Counted from the stretch's first letter, positions 7,654 to 16,255 are shown. The stretch: DNA of 49,278 bases from an uncultured Clostridiaceae bacterium (GCA_902477765.1 CABSIM010000017.1:1-49278); one strand, 5' to 3'. Program-made: numbers and translations. The notes: generated by a model from the letters alone, not told the origin.

Positions 7654-10038
7654 TTATTTAAATGTCACGATGGTCACTCCGGTATCGCCTTCTCCGAAGT
7701 CACCAAGCCGGAATTCCCGGATGTATTTCAGCTTTTTCAGATGTCTGTGGACACCCGCCTTCAGAGCGCCGGTGCCGCGGCCATGAACCACACGGACGCT
7801 GGGCAGATGGGCCAGATAGGCGTCATCCAGATATTTGTCCAGAACCGGGATGGCTTCATCCACGGTCATGCCGATGAGATTGATCTCAGGGGAAACCGAG
7901 AACGACTTGGACATCTTGATCTTTCCGCTTCCCGTGTTCTTTTTTCCGGTGTCCAGTCCGGGACCGGAGACAGAGGGTTCATCCAGAAGCTCCAGATCTC
8001 TGATGTTCACAAGAGAGCGGAGAATTCCCATCTGTACATACAGATCCCCCTTGGCATTGGGAAGTGTGCTGACAGTGCCTTTCAGATTCATGGAAAGCAC
8101 ACGGACGCCGTCTCCGATTTTGATCTTTTTGGGAGAAATGGTCTTTTTGGGCCCTTTTTCATTTTTCAGGCTGAGGGTTTTATCCACCTTTTCCAGCTGA
8201 TCCCGGAGTTTTTTCCGCTCCGCCTCCAGTTCCTTTCCGGAACCGGAGCCCTGAGCCAGCCGGTTGATGTTGCGGATGGTCTGGTCGGCGGTCTCCTTGG
8301 CTTCCCGCAGGATCCGCTGCGCTTCCTCTCCGGCATTCCGCAGCATTTTTTCTTTCCGCTCATCCAGCCGTTCTTCCTTCTGCTCCAGCCGTTTTTTCAG
8401 CCCGTTGATCTCCTGTTTGTAGCGCTCAATTTCTTCCCGCTCTTTTTCTATAGTGACGCGGCTGGCTTCCAGATTGGCCAGCAGGTCTTCAAATGCCTCA
8501 TCACCTGCCTCCAGATGTGTTCTGGCATCTTCGATGATGTAATCGGGAAGTCCCAGTTTTTTTGAAATGGCAAAGGCATTGCTTTTTCCGGGAATACCGA
8601 TCAGAAGACGATAAGTGGGACGAAGGGTTTCCACGTTAAATTCACAGCAGGCATTTTCCACTCCGTCCGTGGTCAGAGCGAATACCTTCAGTTCACTGTA
8701 ATGGGTGGTTGCCATGGTTCTGCACTTCATGTTGTGAAGGAAGGAGAGAATGGCAATGGCCAGTGCGGCGCCTTCGGTGGGATCTGTTCCGGCGCCCAGC
8801 TCATCAAAAAGACAGAGAGAACGGCTGTCGGCCTTTTCCAGAATGGACACAATGTTGGTCATATGGGCGGAAAAGGTACTGAGACTCTGCTCAATGCTCT
8901 GTTCATCGCCGATATCTGCAAAGACTTCATCGAAAACAGCCAGCTCGGAACCGTCAAAAGCCGGTATATGAAGGCCGGACTGCCCCATCAGGGTAAACAG
9001 TCCCACGGTTTTTAAGGATACGGTCTTTCCGCCGGTGTTGGGACCGGTGACAATCAGCAGGTCAAAATCCTTTCCCAGATAAATATTGATGGGAACCACT
9101 CTGGAAGGATCCAGAAGGGGGTGGCGCCCGTCTTTGATGTTGATATAGCCTCTGTCATTGAAACGGGGCTCGCTGCAGCCGTAATGTCTGGACAGAGCAG
9201 CCTTGGCGAAAATAAAATCCAGCCTGGACAGAACCTGCAGGTCTGTGAGGATGGTCTCCGTGTAGGGAACCAGAGACACGCTGAGGGCTGTGAGAACCAT
9301 TTCAATTTCCTTCTGTTCCCTGATCTCCAGTTCACGCAGCTCGTTGTTGAGTTTTACGACAGCCATGGGCTCGATAAACAGGGTGGAGCCGGTGGCGGAC
9401 TGATCATGGATCATACCGGGAAACTGGCTCTTATGCTCTGCCTTGACCGGGAGACAGTAACGGCCGTCGCGCATGGTAATGACAGCATCCTGAAGCAGCG
9501 TTCTGCTGGAATTCAGGATGGCGTTCAGCTGACTGTGGACACGGTCCGCAGTGATTTTCATCTGACGCCGCACGTGGCGAAGACCCGGACTGGCGTCATC
9601 GGCAATTTCTTCTTCTGAAAGGATGCATCTGGTGATTTCCCCGTTGACATTGGTCAGAGGCTCCAGCATACGGAACATGGCGTCCAGGGAATCATCCGGC
9701 AGTTCAGACTCCTGATGCCGCCCGTAGTTCCTGGCTCTGGCGGCACAGGTAAGAAGACCGCTGACGGAGAGAAGTTCATGAATGCTCAGAGAACTTCCGA
9801 TTTCCAGCCGTTTCAGGGAATCACGGACGTCCCGGACTCCGGCAAAGGAAAGGCTTCCTTTCTGGCGGACTCTGGCAGCAGCATCCGTGGTTTCCTGAAG
9901 CGCGGTACGGATTTCCTGCAGATCACAGGAGGGCATCAGGCTGCGGCAGAGCTGTTTGCCGGGCTCTGAATGGGCATATTCCGTGAGTGTATCTATGATT
10001 TTGTAAAATTCAAGAGTTTTCAATACTTTCTGATTCAT
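7654..10038 (-). CDS. mutS2: Endonuclease/recombination suppressor MutS2
   Basis: A 794-residue protein, the usual size for MutS2. It has a MutS-like core with Walker A GPNTGGKT (about residue 330), Walker B LFDELGAGTDPTEGAALA (about 405), a long charged coiled coil (about 515-620) and a C-terminal Smr domain with VRVVHGRGTGALKAGVHRHL. MutS2 lacks the mismatch-recognition domain and acts on branched DNA or on stalled ribosomes, depending on species. The LDLR motif often found before Smr reads INLIGMTVDEA here, so nuclease activity through that motif is uncertain. The start at 10038 has AAAGGA 6 nt upstream; the longer open frame to 10116 has no signal. Confidence 0.95.
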   Translation of the reverse strand: MNQKVLKTLEFYKIIDTLTEYAHSEPGKQLCRSLMPSCDLQEIRTALQETTDAAARVRQKGSLSFAGVRDVRDSLKRLEIGSSLSIHELLSVSGLLTCAARARNYGRHQESELPDDSLDAMFRMLEPLTNVNGEITRCILSEEEIADDASPGLRHVRRQMKITADRVHSQLNAILNSSRTLLQDAVITMRDGRYCLPVKAEHKSQFPGMIHDQSATGSTLFIEPMAVVKLNNELRELEIREQKEIEMVLTALSVSLVPYTETILTDLQVLSRLDFIFAKAALSRHYGCSEPRFNDRGYINIKDGRHPLLDPSRVVPINIYLGKDFDLLIVTGPNTGGKTVSLKTVGLFTLMGQSGLHIPAFDGSELAVFDEVFADIGDEQSIEQSLSTFSAHMTNIVSILEKADSRSLCLFDELGAGTDPTEGAALAIAILSFLHNMKCRTMATTHYSELKVFALTTDGVENACCEFNVETLRPTYRLLIGIPGKSNAFAISKKLGLPDYIIEDARTHLEAGDEAFEDLLANLEASRVTIEKEREEIERYKQEINGLKKRLEQKEERLDERKEKMLRNAGEEAQRILREAKETADQTIRNINRLAQGSGSGKELEAERKKLRDQLEKVDKTLSLKNEKGPKKTISPKKIKIGDGVRVLSMNLKGTVSTLPNAKGDLYVQMGILRSLVNIRDLELLDEPSVSGPGLDTGKKNTGSGKIKMSKSFSVSPEINLIGMTVDEAIPVLDKYLDDAYLAHLPSVRVVHGRGTGALKAGVHRHLKKLKYIREFRLGDFGEGDTGVTIVTFK

Positions 10039-10123
10039 GAAAAATCCTTTCTGCTGTGCAGTACTTCTCCAGTATAAGAAAAAGTATATCACATCCGGAA
10101 CGAATATCATAGCCATATTTTTG

Positions 10124-10152
10124 TTGCATAAAGTCTCCCGTGACTTTATAAT
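10124..10152 (+). promoter_or_regulatory. Possible promoter for the HtrA-like gene
   Basis: A consensus -10 TATAAT (10147-10152) lies in the divergent mutS2/HtrA-like intergenic region. The -35 is weak: TTGCAT (10124-10129) at 17-nt spacing. The leader would be about 105 nt. Confidence 0.4.
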
Positions 10153-10264
10153 AAAGGATAGTTACCGGCCCTGCCGGCCGCAGTCTGCCTTCCCGGCGGA
10201 CCCCGGATCCGATCCGGAAACGGCAGGGATGTATGTTCTTAACGCCGTCCGAAGGAGAAGGAAC

Positions 10265-11569
10265 ATGACAGATTCACCCAATGAAAAAAAATTCATGCGG
10301 GAAAAGATTGTAAAACCGCCGGCAGACAGAAAGCTGGCTGTCAGACGTTTTCTGGGACTTCTGCTGGCTGCCGTGATTTTCGGGGCCGTGGCTGCTGTAA
10401 GTTTTGTGGTTTCCAGACCGTTTGCGGAAAAAGTTCTGGGAAAGGAGCCGCCTGACCCCAGCATTCCCATCACCATAGAAAAAGACGACGAGCCCACGGT
10501 GCCTGCGCCTACGGAGAGCATGTCTCCGTCGGAAGAGGCTCCTTTCGAGACGTCTGCTGAAGTGGAAGAGCTGGTGCAGGAGGCAGTGGAAAATTACCCG
10601 TGGACGCAGAAAGACCTGGAGAAGATGAATCAGGTGCTGCGGGAAATCGGACAGGGCGCCGATAAATGCATTGTTACGGTTTCTCCTGTAAAGACCCAGG
10701 TGGACTGGTTTGACAACCCTGTGGAGAGCGCGGGCCAGTATGCGGGAATTATCCTGGCGGTGAATCCCGGTGAGGTGGTGGTCCTGACAGGCACGGACGC
10801 ACTGGACGGAGCGGATTCCCTGCGGATTATTTTCGGGGACGGCAGCGTTGCCACCGGACAGGTGAAGCAGAGGGATACGGTGGAAAATATGGCCACTCTG
10901 AGCGTTGCCGCATCTGATCTTGCGGATTCCACCAAAAACTGGATCCGTCCTGTGGAACTGGGAAATTCCTATTCTGTCCGTTCCGGCGACATGGTAGTGG
11001 CCGTAGGGTGTCCGGCAGGACGGGTGCATTCCATGAAAAACGGATATATTTCATACGTGGCCAAGGGAGTCCAGGTGGCAGACGGCCAGACCAGAATTCT
11101 GTACACGGATTTCGGCTGCAACACCCAGAGAGGAACCTTTCTTCTGAACCTGTCCGGCCAGCTGATCGGGTGGGCCACAGGAAAATATCAGAGTGAAGAA
11201 AATCCGGATTCCACCATGATCATGTCCATTTCCGAATACAAGGGAATTCTTCAGAAGCTGATCAACGGGATTCCCATGCCGTATTTCGGGATCATGGGAC
11301 AGGATGTGAATGAGACCATGCAGGCGGAAGGAATGCCGCAGGGAATTTATATTACGGAATCCATTGCCGACGGGCCGGCATACAGTGCCGGGATCCAGAA
11401 CGGAGATATCCTCACAGAGATTCAGGGAGAGGAGATCAGTTCCCTGCAGGATTTCCAGAACTGCCTGGAGGGGATCGCCAGCGGAACCCAGGTGACGGTC
11501 ACCATTGAGAGAAAAGGCATTGACGAGTATAAAGAAATAGAATATTACGTGACAATAGGAGCCAGGTAA
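10265..11569 (+). CDS. HtrA-like membrane protein with PDZ domain, catalytic triad apparently lost
   Basis: A 434-residue protein with a cytoplasmic N-terminus, one membrane segment (about residues 29-50), an acidic Pro/Ser/Thr-rich linker (about 60-100), a trypsin-like fold (about 125-320) and a C-terminal PDZ domain (about 335-430; GPAYSAGIQNGDILTEIQGEEI). In HtrA/DegP the triad sits in NHV, DLAVL and GNSGGPLLN. The matching stretches here read LTGTDAL, ENMATLS and NTQRGTFLLN, so His, Asp and Ser all seem replaced. It is then more likely a scaffold or pseudoprotease than an active protease. The start has GAAGGAGAAGG upstream. It lies 33 nt before yhaM and probably shares its transcript; a short 8-bp hairpin without a U-tract spans its stop codon. 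Confidence 0.85.
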   Translation: MTDSPNEKKFMREKIVKPPADRKLAVRRFLGLLLAAVIFGAVAAVSFVVSRPFAEKVLGKEPPDPSIPITIEKDDEPTVPAPTESMSPSEEAPFETSAEVEELVQEAVENYPWTQKDLEKMNQVLREIGQGADKCIVTVSPVKTQVDWFDNPVESAGQYAGIILAVNPGEVVVLTGTDALDGADSLRIIFGDGSVATGQVKQRDTVENMATLSVAASDLADSTKNWIRPVELGNSYSVRSGDMVVAVGCPAGRVHSMKNGYISYVAKGVQVADGQTRILYTDFGCNTQRGTFLLNLSGQLIGWATGKYQSEENPDSTMIMSISEYKGILQKLINGIPMPYFGIMGQDVNETMQAEGMPQGIYITESIADGPAYSAGIQNGDILTEIQGEEISSLQDFQNCLEGIASGTQVTVTIERKGIDEYKEIEYYVTIGAR

Positions 11570-11602
11570 TCCGCCTGGCTCAGATCCTGAAGGGAGATTC
11601 AT

Positions 11603-12550
11603 ATGAAATTTATAGAAACATTCCGTGAAGGGATGCATGTTTCCGGCGTTTATCTCTGTAAAACCAAACAGATCGCACTGACAAAGAACGGAAAGGAATA
11701 CGGTTCCCTGACACTGCAGGATAAGACCGGAACAGCGGATGCCAAGATCTGGGAGCTGAGTTCCCCGGGAATCAGCGAATTCAGCGCGCTGGATTACGTG
11801 TGCGTGGAGGCGGATGTGACGATGTTCCAGGGATCCATTCAGCTGAATGTGAAAAGAATCCGCAAAGCAGATGAAGGGGAATACCATCCGGCGGATTATC
11901 TCCCTGTGACTTCCAAAGATGTGGGGCAGATGTATCATGAACTGACCCAGTACATTACCACCATCCGGAATGAACATCTGAGAAAACTTGCGTCCGGATT
12001 TTTTGTCAGCGATACGGCGTTTGCAAAAACATTCTGCAGTCATTCCGCAGCCAAAAGCGTTCACCACAGTTTTGTGGGCGGACTTCTGGAACATACGCTG
12101 GGAGTGGTGAAGCTCTGTGACTATTTCTGCAGACAGTATCCTCTTTTAAACAGAGACCTGCTTCTTACGGCCGCCATGTTCCATGACATCGGAAAAACAA
12201 AGGAACTTTCCGTATTTCCGGAAAATGATTATACGGACGAGGGACAGCTCATCGGCCATATCATCATCGGCGTCCGGATGGTGGAAGAGAGGATTGCCGC
12301 CATGCCCGGATTCCCGGAAAAGCTGGAAAGCGAACTGGTTCACTGTATTCTGGCCCATCACGGTGAGCTGGAATACGGATCACCCAAGAAGCCGGCTCTG
12401 ATCGAGGCGCTGGCCCTGAACCTGGCGGACAATGCCGATGCCAAGCTGGAAACCATGTCCGAGATCCTGAAGGGAGCCGGAGACAATAACGGCTGGCTGG
12501 GATACAACCGGTTCATGGAAAGCAATATCAGAAAAACCGGCGAATCATAG
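11603..12550 (+). CDS. yhaM: 3'-5' exoribonuclease YhaM
   Basis: This 315-residue protein has an N-terminal OB-fold (YGSLTLQDKTGTADAKIW) and a C-terminal HD domain with metal ligands in HHSFVGGLLEHTLGVVKL and AAMFHDIGKTKEL. YhaM trims RNA 3' ends in Gram-positive bacteria. GGGAG lies 6 nt before the ATG. A terminator follows 22 nt after the stop, ending the HtrA-like/yhaM unit. Length and domain order agree with the family. Confidence 0.93.
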   Translation: MKFIETFREGMHVSGVYLCKTKQIALTKNGKEYGSLTLQDKTGTADAKIWELSSPGISEFSALDYVCVEADVTMFQGSIQLNVKRIRKADEGEYHPADYLPVTSKDVGQMYHELTQYITTIRNEHLRKLASGFFVSDTAFAKTFCSHSAAKSVHHSFVGGLLEHTLGVVKLCDYFCRQYPLLNRDLLLTAAMFHDIGKTKELSVFPENDYTDEGQLIGHIIIGVRMVEERIAAMPGFPEKLESELVHCILAHHGELEYGSPKKPALIEALALNLADNADAKLETMSEILKGAGDNNGWLGYNRFMESNIRKTGES

Positions 12551-12572
12551 AACGGAAAAGAGAAACAGACAG

Positions 12573-12606
12573 GGCATCGTATCCTTGCGGTATGATGCCT
12601 TTTTAT
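12573..12606 (+). terminator. Terminator after yhaM
   Basis: An 11-bp stem with two G-U pairs (12573-12583 with 12589-12599) followed by TTTTTAT. The apparent early ATG of the next frame (12592) lies inside this hairpin, which supports a later start for rlmD. Confidence 0.8.
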
Positions 12607-12675
12607 AACAGGAATCCGGGCGGATTTCCGGACGGGGAAAGAAGGGAGACCAGGATCCCGGAGCGGAGTGAACAG

Positions 12676-14172
12676 ATGGAAATGAAGAAAAATGATAAAT
12701 TTGTACTGAAAATTGAGGATATGGGAGAGGACGGAGCCGGGATCGGGAAACTGGACGGTTATATCTGGTTTGTGAAAGATGCCCTGATCGGGGATGTGGC
12801 AGAAGTCTCTGTCATGAAACAGAAGAAAAATTATGGATTTGCCAGACTGGTGCGGATTCTGGAACCGGCGCCCGGACGCGTGGAGGCCAGATGTCCGGTG
12901 GCAAGGCAGTGCGGAGGATGCCAGCTTCAGGAGCTTTCCTATGGAGAACAGCTGAAATTCAAGGAGAGAAAGGTGTGGAACCATCTGAGGCGCATCGGAG
13001 GTCTGGAACGGCTTTTCCTGCCCGGACAGGAAGAGGAAGCGGCAAAGGTGCCGGGAGCCGTTGTCATGGAACCCATTGTGGGAATGGAAGATCCCTGGAG
13101 ATACAGAAACAAGGCCCAGTATCCCATCGGACGGGACCGGAACGGGGAACTGACGGCCGGATTTTATGCAGGAAGGACCCACTCCCTGATTCCCATACCC
13201 CATCAGGACTGTCTGCTGGGGTGTGAAGAAAACCGGCTTCTTCTGAAAGCCATTCTGGAATTCATGAAGGAATTCGGAATCCGGCCCTATGAAGAAGAAT
13301 CTCACAGCGGTCTGGTGCGCCACGCCCTTTTGCGGAAGGGATTTGCCAGCGGCCAGCTGATGGTATGCCTGGTGATCAACGGGGATTCCCTGCCCCATGG
13401 CGATGTGCTTGCCCGGCGGCTGGAGGCCCTGGGTGTACAGAGCGTGTCCCTGTCGGTCAATAAGGAAAAGACCAATGTGATCATGGGGAGCCGGATCATC
13501 AGTCTTCTGGGACCCGGATATATTACAGATTCCATAGGAGATGTGGAATACCGGATTTCACCTCTCTCCTTTTATCAGGTGAATCCGGTCCAGACGGAAA
13601 AACTTTATGGAACGGCGCTGGAGTTTGCCGGACTGACAGGCAGGGAAACGGTCTGGGATCTTTACTGCGGCATCGGAACCATTTCTTCCTTTCTGGCCCG
13701 GAAAGCGAAAAAGGTTTACGGAGTGGAGATCATTCCCCAGGCCATTGAGGATGCCAGAAAGAATGCGGAAAGAAACGGACTGGATAATGTGGAATTTTAT
13801 GTGGGAAAGGCAGAGGAGGTACTGCCGGAGCAGTATGAAAAGCATCATATCCGCGCCGATGTGATCGTCGTGGATCCGCCCAGAAAGGGCTGCGATTCCG
13901 TATGCCTGGACACCATCATCCGGATGGCCCCGGAAAAAGTGGTGTATGTGAGCTGCGATTCCTCGACTCTGGCCAGAGACGTGAAGTATCTGGAGGAAAA
14001 CGGTTATGAGACCAGACGCGTCCGGACTGTGGATATGTTCGGAATGACCGGCCATGTGGAGACTGTATGCCTCTTGAGCAACCGAAAACCTGACTCATAT
14101 GTGCACCTGAATCTGAAGATGGAAGACTACTACAGAATCAAGGATGCCCAGAAAGAGCAGGACAAGAAATAA
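12676..14172 (+). CDS. rlmD: 23S rRNA (uracil-C5)-methyltransferase, RlmD/RumA type
   Basis: A 498-residue SAM-dependent enzyme that makes 5-methyluridine in 23S rRNA. It has an N-terminal TRAM domain (about residues 5-60), iron-sulphur cysteines in CPVARQCGGC (about 73-82), SAM motif I in VWDLYCGIGTIS (about 328), the VVDPPRKGCD motif, and the catalytic Cys in VYVSCDSSTLARD (about 425). The start at 12676 (MEMKKNDKF) aligns with the TRAM start. The last 30 or so residues, after CLLSNRKPDS, form a polar tail beyond the usual fold. The 3' end of this gene is a known insertion hotspot for mobile elements in Firmicutes, and accessory DNA begins directly downstream. Confidence 0.93.
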   Translation: MEMKKNDKFVLKIEDMGEDGAGIGKLDGYIWFVKDALIGDVAEVSVMKQKKNYGFARLVRILEPAPGRVEARCPVARQCGGCQLQELSYGEQLKFKERKVWNHLRRIGGLERLFLPGQEEEAAKVPGAVVMEPIVGMEDPWRYRNKAQYPIGRDRNGELTAGFYAGRTHSLIPIPHQDCLLGCEENRLLLKAILEFMKEFGIRPYEEESHSGLVRHALLRKGFASGQLMVCLVINGDSLPHGDVLARRLEALGVQSVSLSVNKEKTNVIMGSRIISLLGPGYITDSIGDVEYRISPLSFYQVNPVQTEKLYGTALEFAGLTGRETVWDLYCGIGTISSFLARKAKKVYGVEIIPQAIEDARKNAERNGLDNVEFYVGKAEEVLPEQYEKHHIRADVIVVDPPRKGCDSVCLDTIIRMAPEKVVYVSCDSSTLARDVKYLEENGYETRRVRTVDMFGMTGHVETVCLLSNRKPDSYVHLNLKMEDYYRIKDAQKEQDKK

Positions 14173-14202
14173 CCATCATAATATCATACGGAACTAACAG
14201 TA

Positions 14203-14245
14203 AGAGCTACTGATGCGAAAACGCATTGGTAGCTCTTTTCTTTTT
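14203..14245 (+). terminator. Terminator after rlmD
   Basis: A 15-bp stem with two G-U pairs (14203-14217 with 14222-14236), a 4-A loop and TTTCTTTTTC after it. Confidence 0.88.
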
Positions 14246-14350
14246 CTCCGGAGCAGGAAAGGCGGTGGTGCGTATGAGAGTGATCTGAATATGGCGGGTA
14301 AACAGAGTACTAAATCGAAAAACCAGAGTAAACCGAAGGAGGAAATCATT

Positions 14351-14650
14351 ATGTCGAAGAAAAGAAGCATTAAGGTTTATGGGCAGAGCGGATACAAGTA
14401 CCGGGAGACACCGACAATCATGCTGAAGGGCATGTGGCTGAAGGAGGCAGGCTTTGACATTGGGGATTATATTTCCGTCACCTGCGAGGATGGTAAGATA
14501 GTCATCGCCCAGGAGGTCGAGAGGGCCGCTGTGAAGGCTGCAGAGGCTGAGTTCATGGAAAGGGAGATGAAAGCCTTACAGAAGCGCTACGAGACGGAAA
14601 AAGCCAAAATCCGGGCTCAGATGGTGGCAGAGCAGGGAGCGAGGTGGTAA
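14351..14650 (+). CDS. SymE-like type I toxin family protein
   Basis: A 99-residue protein whose first half matches the SymE domain: a basic start, IKVYGQSGYKYRETPTIMLKGMWLKEAGFDIGDYISVTCEDGKIVIAQ. The second half is a charged helix (about 55-99). SymE is an SOS-induced AbrB-fold toxin or nucleic-acid binder in E. coli, controlled by an antisense RNA; Gram-positive homologues are mostly uncharacterised. AAGGAGG lies 8 nt before this ATG; an upstream in-frame ATG at 14291 has no clear ribosome site. The next gene starts 2 nt after its stop, so the two are probably coupled. Toxicity is not shown here. Confidence 0.75.
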   Translation: MSKKRSIKVYGQSGYKYRETPTIMLKGMWLKEAGFDIGDYISVTCEDGKIVIAQEVERAAVKAAEAEFMEREMKALQKRYETEKAKIRAQMVAEQGARW

Positions 14651-14652
14651 AG

Positions 14653-14928
14653 ATGTTTACCGCTGAAGAGCTTCAAGCGATCGACACTGAATATTTTAGA
14701 ATGATTGTTATGGATCCGTATGATCTTACGATCCAGTCAAAATGCACTGGTCACTATTGGTATTTACATAGCACCGGTTATCCGAGTGATGGGTCGTGCA
14801 TTATCTTTCACAAACACCGCTATCAGCATCCGTATCATCAGCATGGACGGGCACGGACATTGCGACAGGCGGTCAAGTCTATCAAGAATCATGATGTCTA
14901 TCAGATCACTGTAAGAGGCCACAAGTAA
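14653..14928 (+). CDS. Small His/Tyr-rich protein of unknown function, partner of the SymE-like gene
   Basis: A 91-residue protein with no family recognised. It carries a KCTGHYWYLHSTGYPSDGSC segment and a striking HKHRYQHPYHQHGRARTL stretch that could bind metal or nucleic acid. It starts 2 nt after the SymE-like stop; an in-frame GTG at 14644 would overlap that stop. Tight spacing and a shared terminator make a two-gene unit likely. Function as antitoxin, toxin modifier or neither is open. Confidence 0.7.
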   Translation: MFTAEELQAIDTEYFRMIVMDPYDLTIQSKCTGHYWYLHSTGYPSDGSCIIFHKHRYQHPYHQHGRARTLRQAVKSIKNHDVYQITVRGHK

Positions 14929-14933
14929 AATAG

Positions 14934-14980
14934 GGGAGCGCACTACCAATCTTGGTAATGTGCTCCCTGTCTTTTTGTCA
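14934..14980. terminator. Bidirectional terminator
   Basis: A 15-bp stem with two G-U pairs (14934-14948 with 14953-14967) followed by TGTCTTTTTG on the plus strand. It separates the SymE-like pair from the converging regulator gene. Confidence 0.85.
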
Positions 14981-14990
14981 GAGGATGAGT

Positions 14991-15599
14991 TTAGATGATA
15001 TCCTCCATAAATTTGAGTGTAAGCTCCTGAATCTTCTTTACCCAGTCAATTACTGTGGACTTCGGCACTCCGAGCTCCTTGGCGATTTCGCGGCGTGAGA
15101 GACCGTATGAGAGAAGCTTGACTACCGGTGCATATTCCGGACGGATTGCTCCGACATAGCCCATGAGCTCCTGGAGAAGTTCCAGGTAACGTTCGGCACT
15201 GCCATAACCTTCGGGTGCAACCGGCTCATAAGCTTCTTCGATGCCGTCTTCATTTGTCCAGGTCAGATCGCTAAAGGTCAGAGTTCCGTAGCATTTCTTG
15301 TCAAGAGAATGATAGAAAGGGCAGTCCTTGCACTTATTGCTTTCGGGGCAGCGGATGGCATGCCCTTTGCCGTCACTGATCTGGCAGCGCTTATCACGAT
15401 CCTCAGCCTTGAATTCCTTGGAGAAAGAGCTGAGATATGAATCGTACTGTTCCTTGGTTCCGGGAACGAGGATGACGGTACACATACGGTTACCAATTCT
15501 CCACAGACGGATATCCTTCATTGAGTATCCATAATCCAGTGCGGCTTCGATGGTGGTGACCATCGGAATTAATACTTGATCTTTGTCTTTGTTCGTCAT
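14991..15599 (-). CDS. Sigma-region-4-like HTH regulator with a Cys-rich centre
   Basis: A 202-residue protein. Its C-terminus (about 150-195) holds a helix-turn-helix of sigma region 4/LuxR type: LLSYGLSRREIAKELGVPKSTVIDWVKKIQ. The centre has RCPESNKCKDCPFY followed by a further Cys, a plausible zinc site. The start at 15599 has AGGAGGAAAT upstream, ideal spacing; the frame extends to 15635 without a signal. It is the last gene of a minus-strand pair with the 62-residue protein. It probably regulates element genes; such proteins occur in clostridial prophages and conjugative elements, but no named family is certain. Confidence 0.7.
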   Translation of the reverse strand: MTNKDKDQVLIPMVTTIEAALDYGYSMKDIRLWRIGNRMCTVILVPGTKEQYDSYLSSFSKEFKAEDRDKRCQISDGKGHAIRCPESNKCKDCPFYHSLDKKCYGTLTFSDLTWTNEDGIEEAYEPVAPEGYGSAERYLELLQELMGYVGAIRPEYAPVVKLLSYGLSRREIAKELGVPKSTVIDWVKKIQELTLKFMEDII

Positions 15600-15738
15600 G
15601 AGATTTCCTCCTGTTTGACGCGGAGGAAACCGCATGGCGATATTCTGTTGTCTTAATCAGTCGGCCATTCATACAGGTATTCCTCCTGTTTTGCTTGAAT
15701 AGCCAGCTGTTCTGCTTAAGGCTGGTGTTTACTTGTTA

Positions 15739-15798
15739 CTTCACACTGAAACCGGCAGAACCTCCTTCAGCGCTAAAGGTAGCGTTTTCAGTGTGAAG
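15739..15798. repeat. Long inverted repeat in the minus-strand leader
   Basis: Perfect 13-bp arms (15739-15751 and 15786-15798, CTTCACACTGAAA on plus) enclose 34 nt that contain a smaller CGCTA...TAGCG hairpin and, on the minus strand, a GAAGGAGGT sequence. It lies between two minus-strand genes and could fold in their transcript. No coding frame follows the GGAGG. Confidence 0.65.
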
Positions 15799-15855
15799 AG
15801 CCTTTATTCTGTCATGCTCAGGACTGTGACTTACAGGAATGTCTTCCTGCTTGAC

Positions 15856-16044
15856 TTAGTTGTCGTTTGCTATCAGGTACAGTTCGCTGAAAGCTGCTTC
15901 ATAGTCGCTTGGATTAAGATCTTCTGCACAAGTGGCTTCGAATCTCTGGAATACGGATTTTGCTACATCTTCTCCGTATTCGTTTACGACTTGATTGGCT
16001 GCATCCTGAATGCTGATGAGCAAATCTTCGTGAGAACAGAACAT
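15856..16044 (-). CDS. Small acidic protein of unknown function (62 aa)
   Basis: The protein (MFCSHEDLLISIQDAANQ...SELYLIANDN) is acidic and helical. It recalls small proteins common in Firmicutes mobile elements, but no function is known. The start at 16044 has GGAGGT 7 nt upstream. It precedes the sigma-like regulator by about 256 nt that hold the inverted repeat. Confidence 0.65.
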   Translation of the reverse strand: MFCSHEDLLISIQDAANQVVNEYGEDVAKSVFQRFEATCAEDLNPSDYEAAFSELYLIANDN

Positions 16045-16155
16045 GTACTTTACCTCCAAATTCTGTCCGCTCAATCTGCTGGGCCCAACGTTAGCAGACG
16101 ATTTCAAATGAAAAGTCTGTTTGAGTCGATTTATAACCAAATACCGCCAAAAACA

Positions 16156-16184
16156 TTGATTTATGGAAGCGATTATGGTAAAAT
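16156..16184 (+). promoter_or_regulatory. Promoter of the defence island
   Basis: -35 TTGATT (16156-16161), a 17-nt spacer and an extended -10 TGGTAAAAT (-10 hexamer 16179-16184). It lies about 145 nt upstream of the FW-domain gene, and four GGGACT repeats follow in the leader. It faces the FW-hamAB genes; no terminator is seen before 32600, so transcripts may run far. Confidence 0.8.
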
Positions 16185-16255
16185 ATATTTTGAGTTTTTG
16201 TACCCTTTCGCTTATCCTTCCCTCTTTTCATCTGATGGTTTAAGGATACCAAGCC

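Noticed and set aside
11559..11581. Terminator after the HtrA-like gene
   Set aside because: An 8-bp hairpin spans the stop codon, but there is no U-tract, and yhaM follows closely.
11051..12094. A 347-codon minus-strand frame opposite yhaM
   Set aside because: The plus strand encodes an intact HD/OB exoribonuclease; the minus frame has no ribosome site or motif.
14213..14350. N-terminal extension of the SymE-like protein
   Set aside because: The frame is open, but it begins within the rlmD terminator; the ATG at 14351 has the only good ribosome site.
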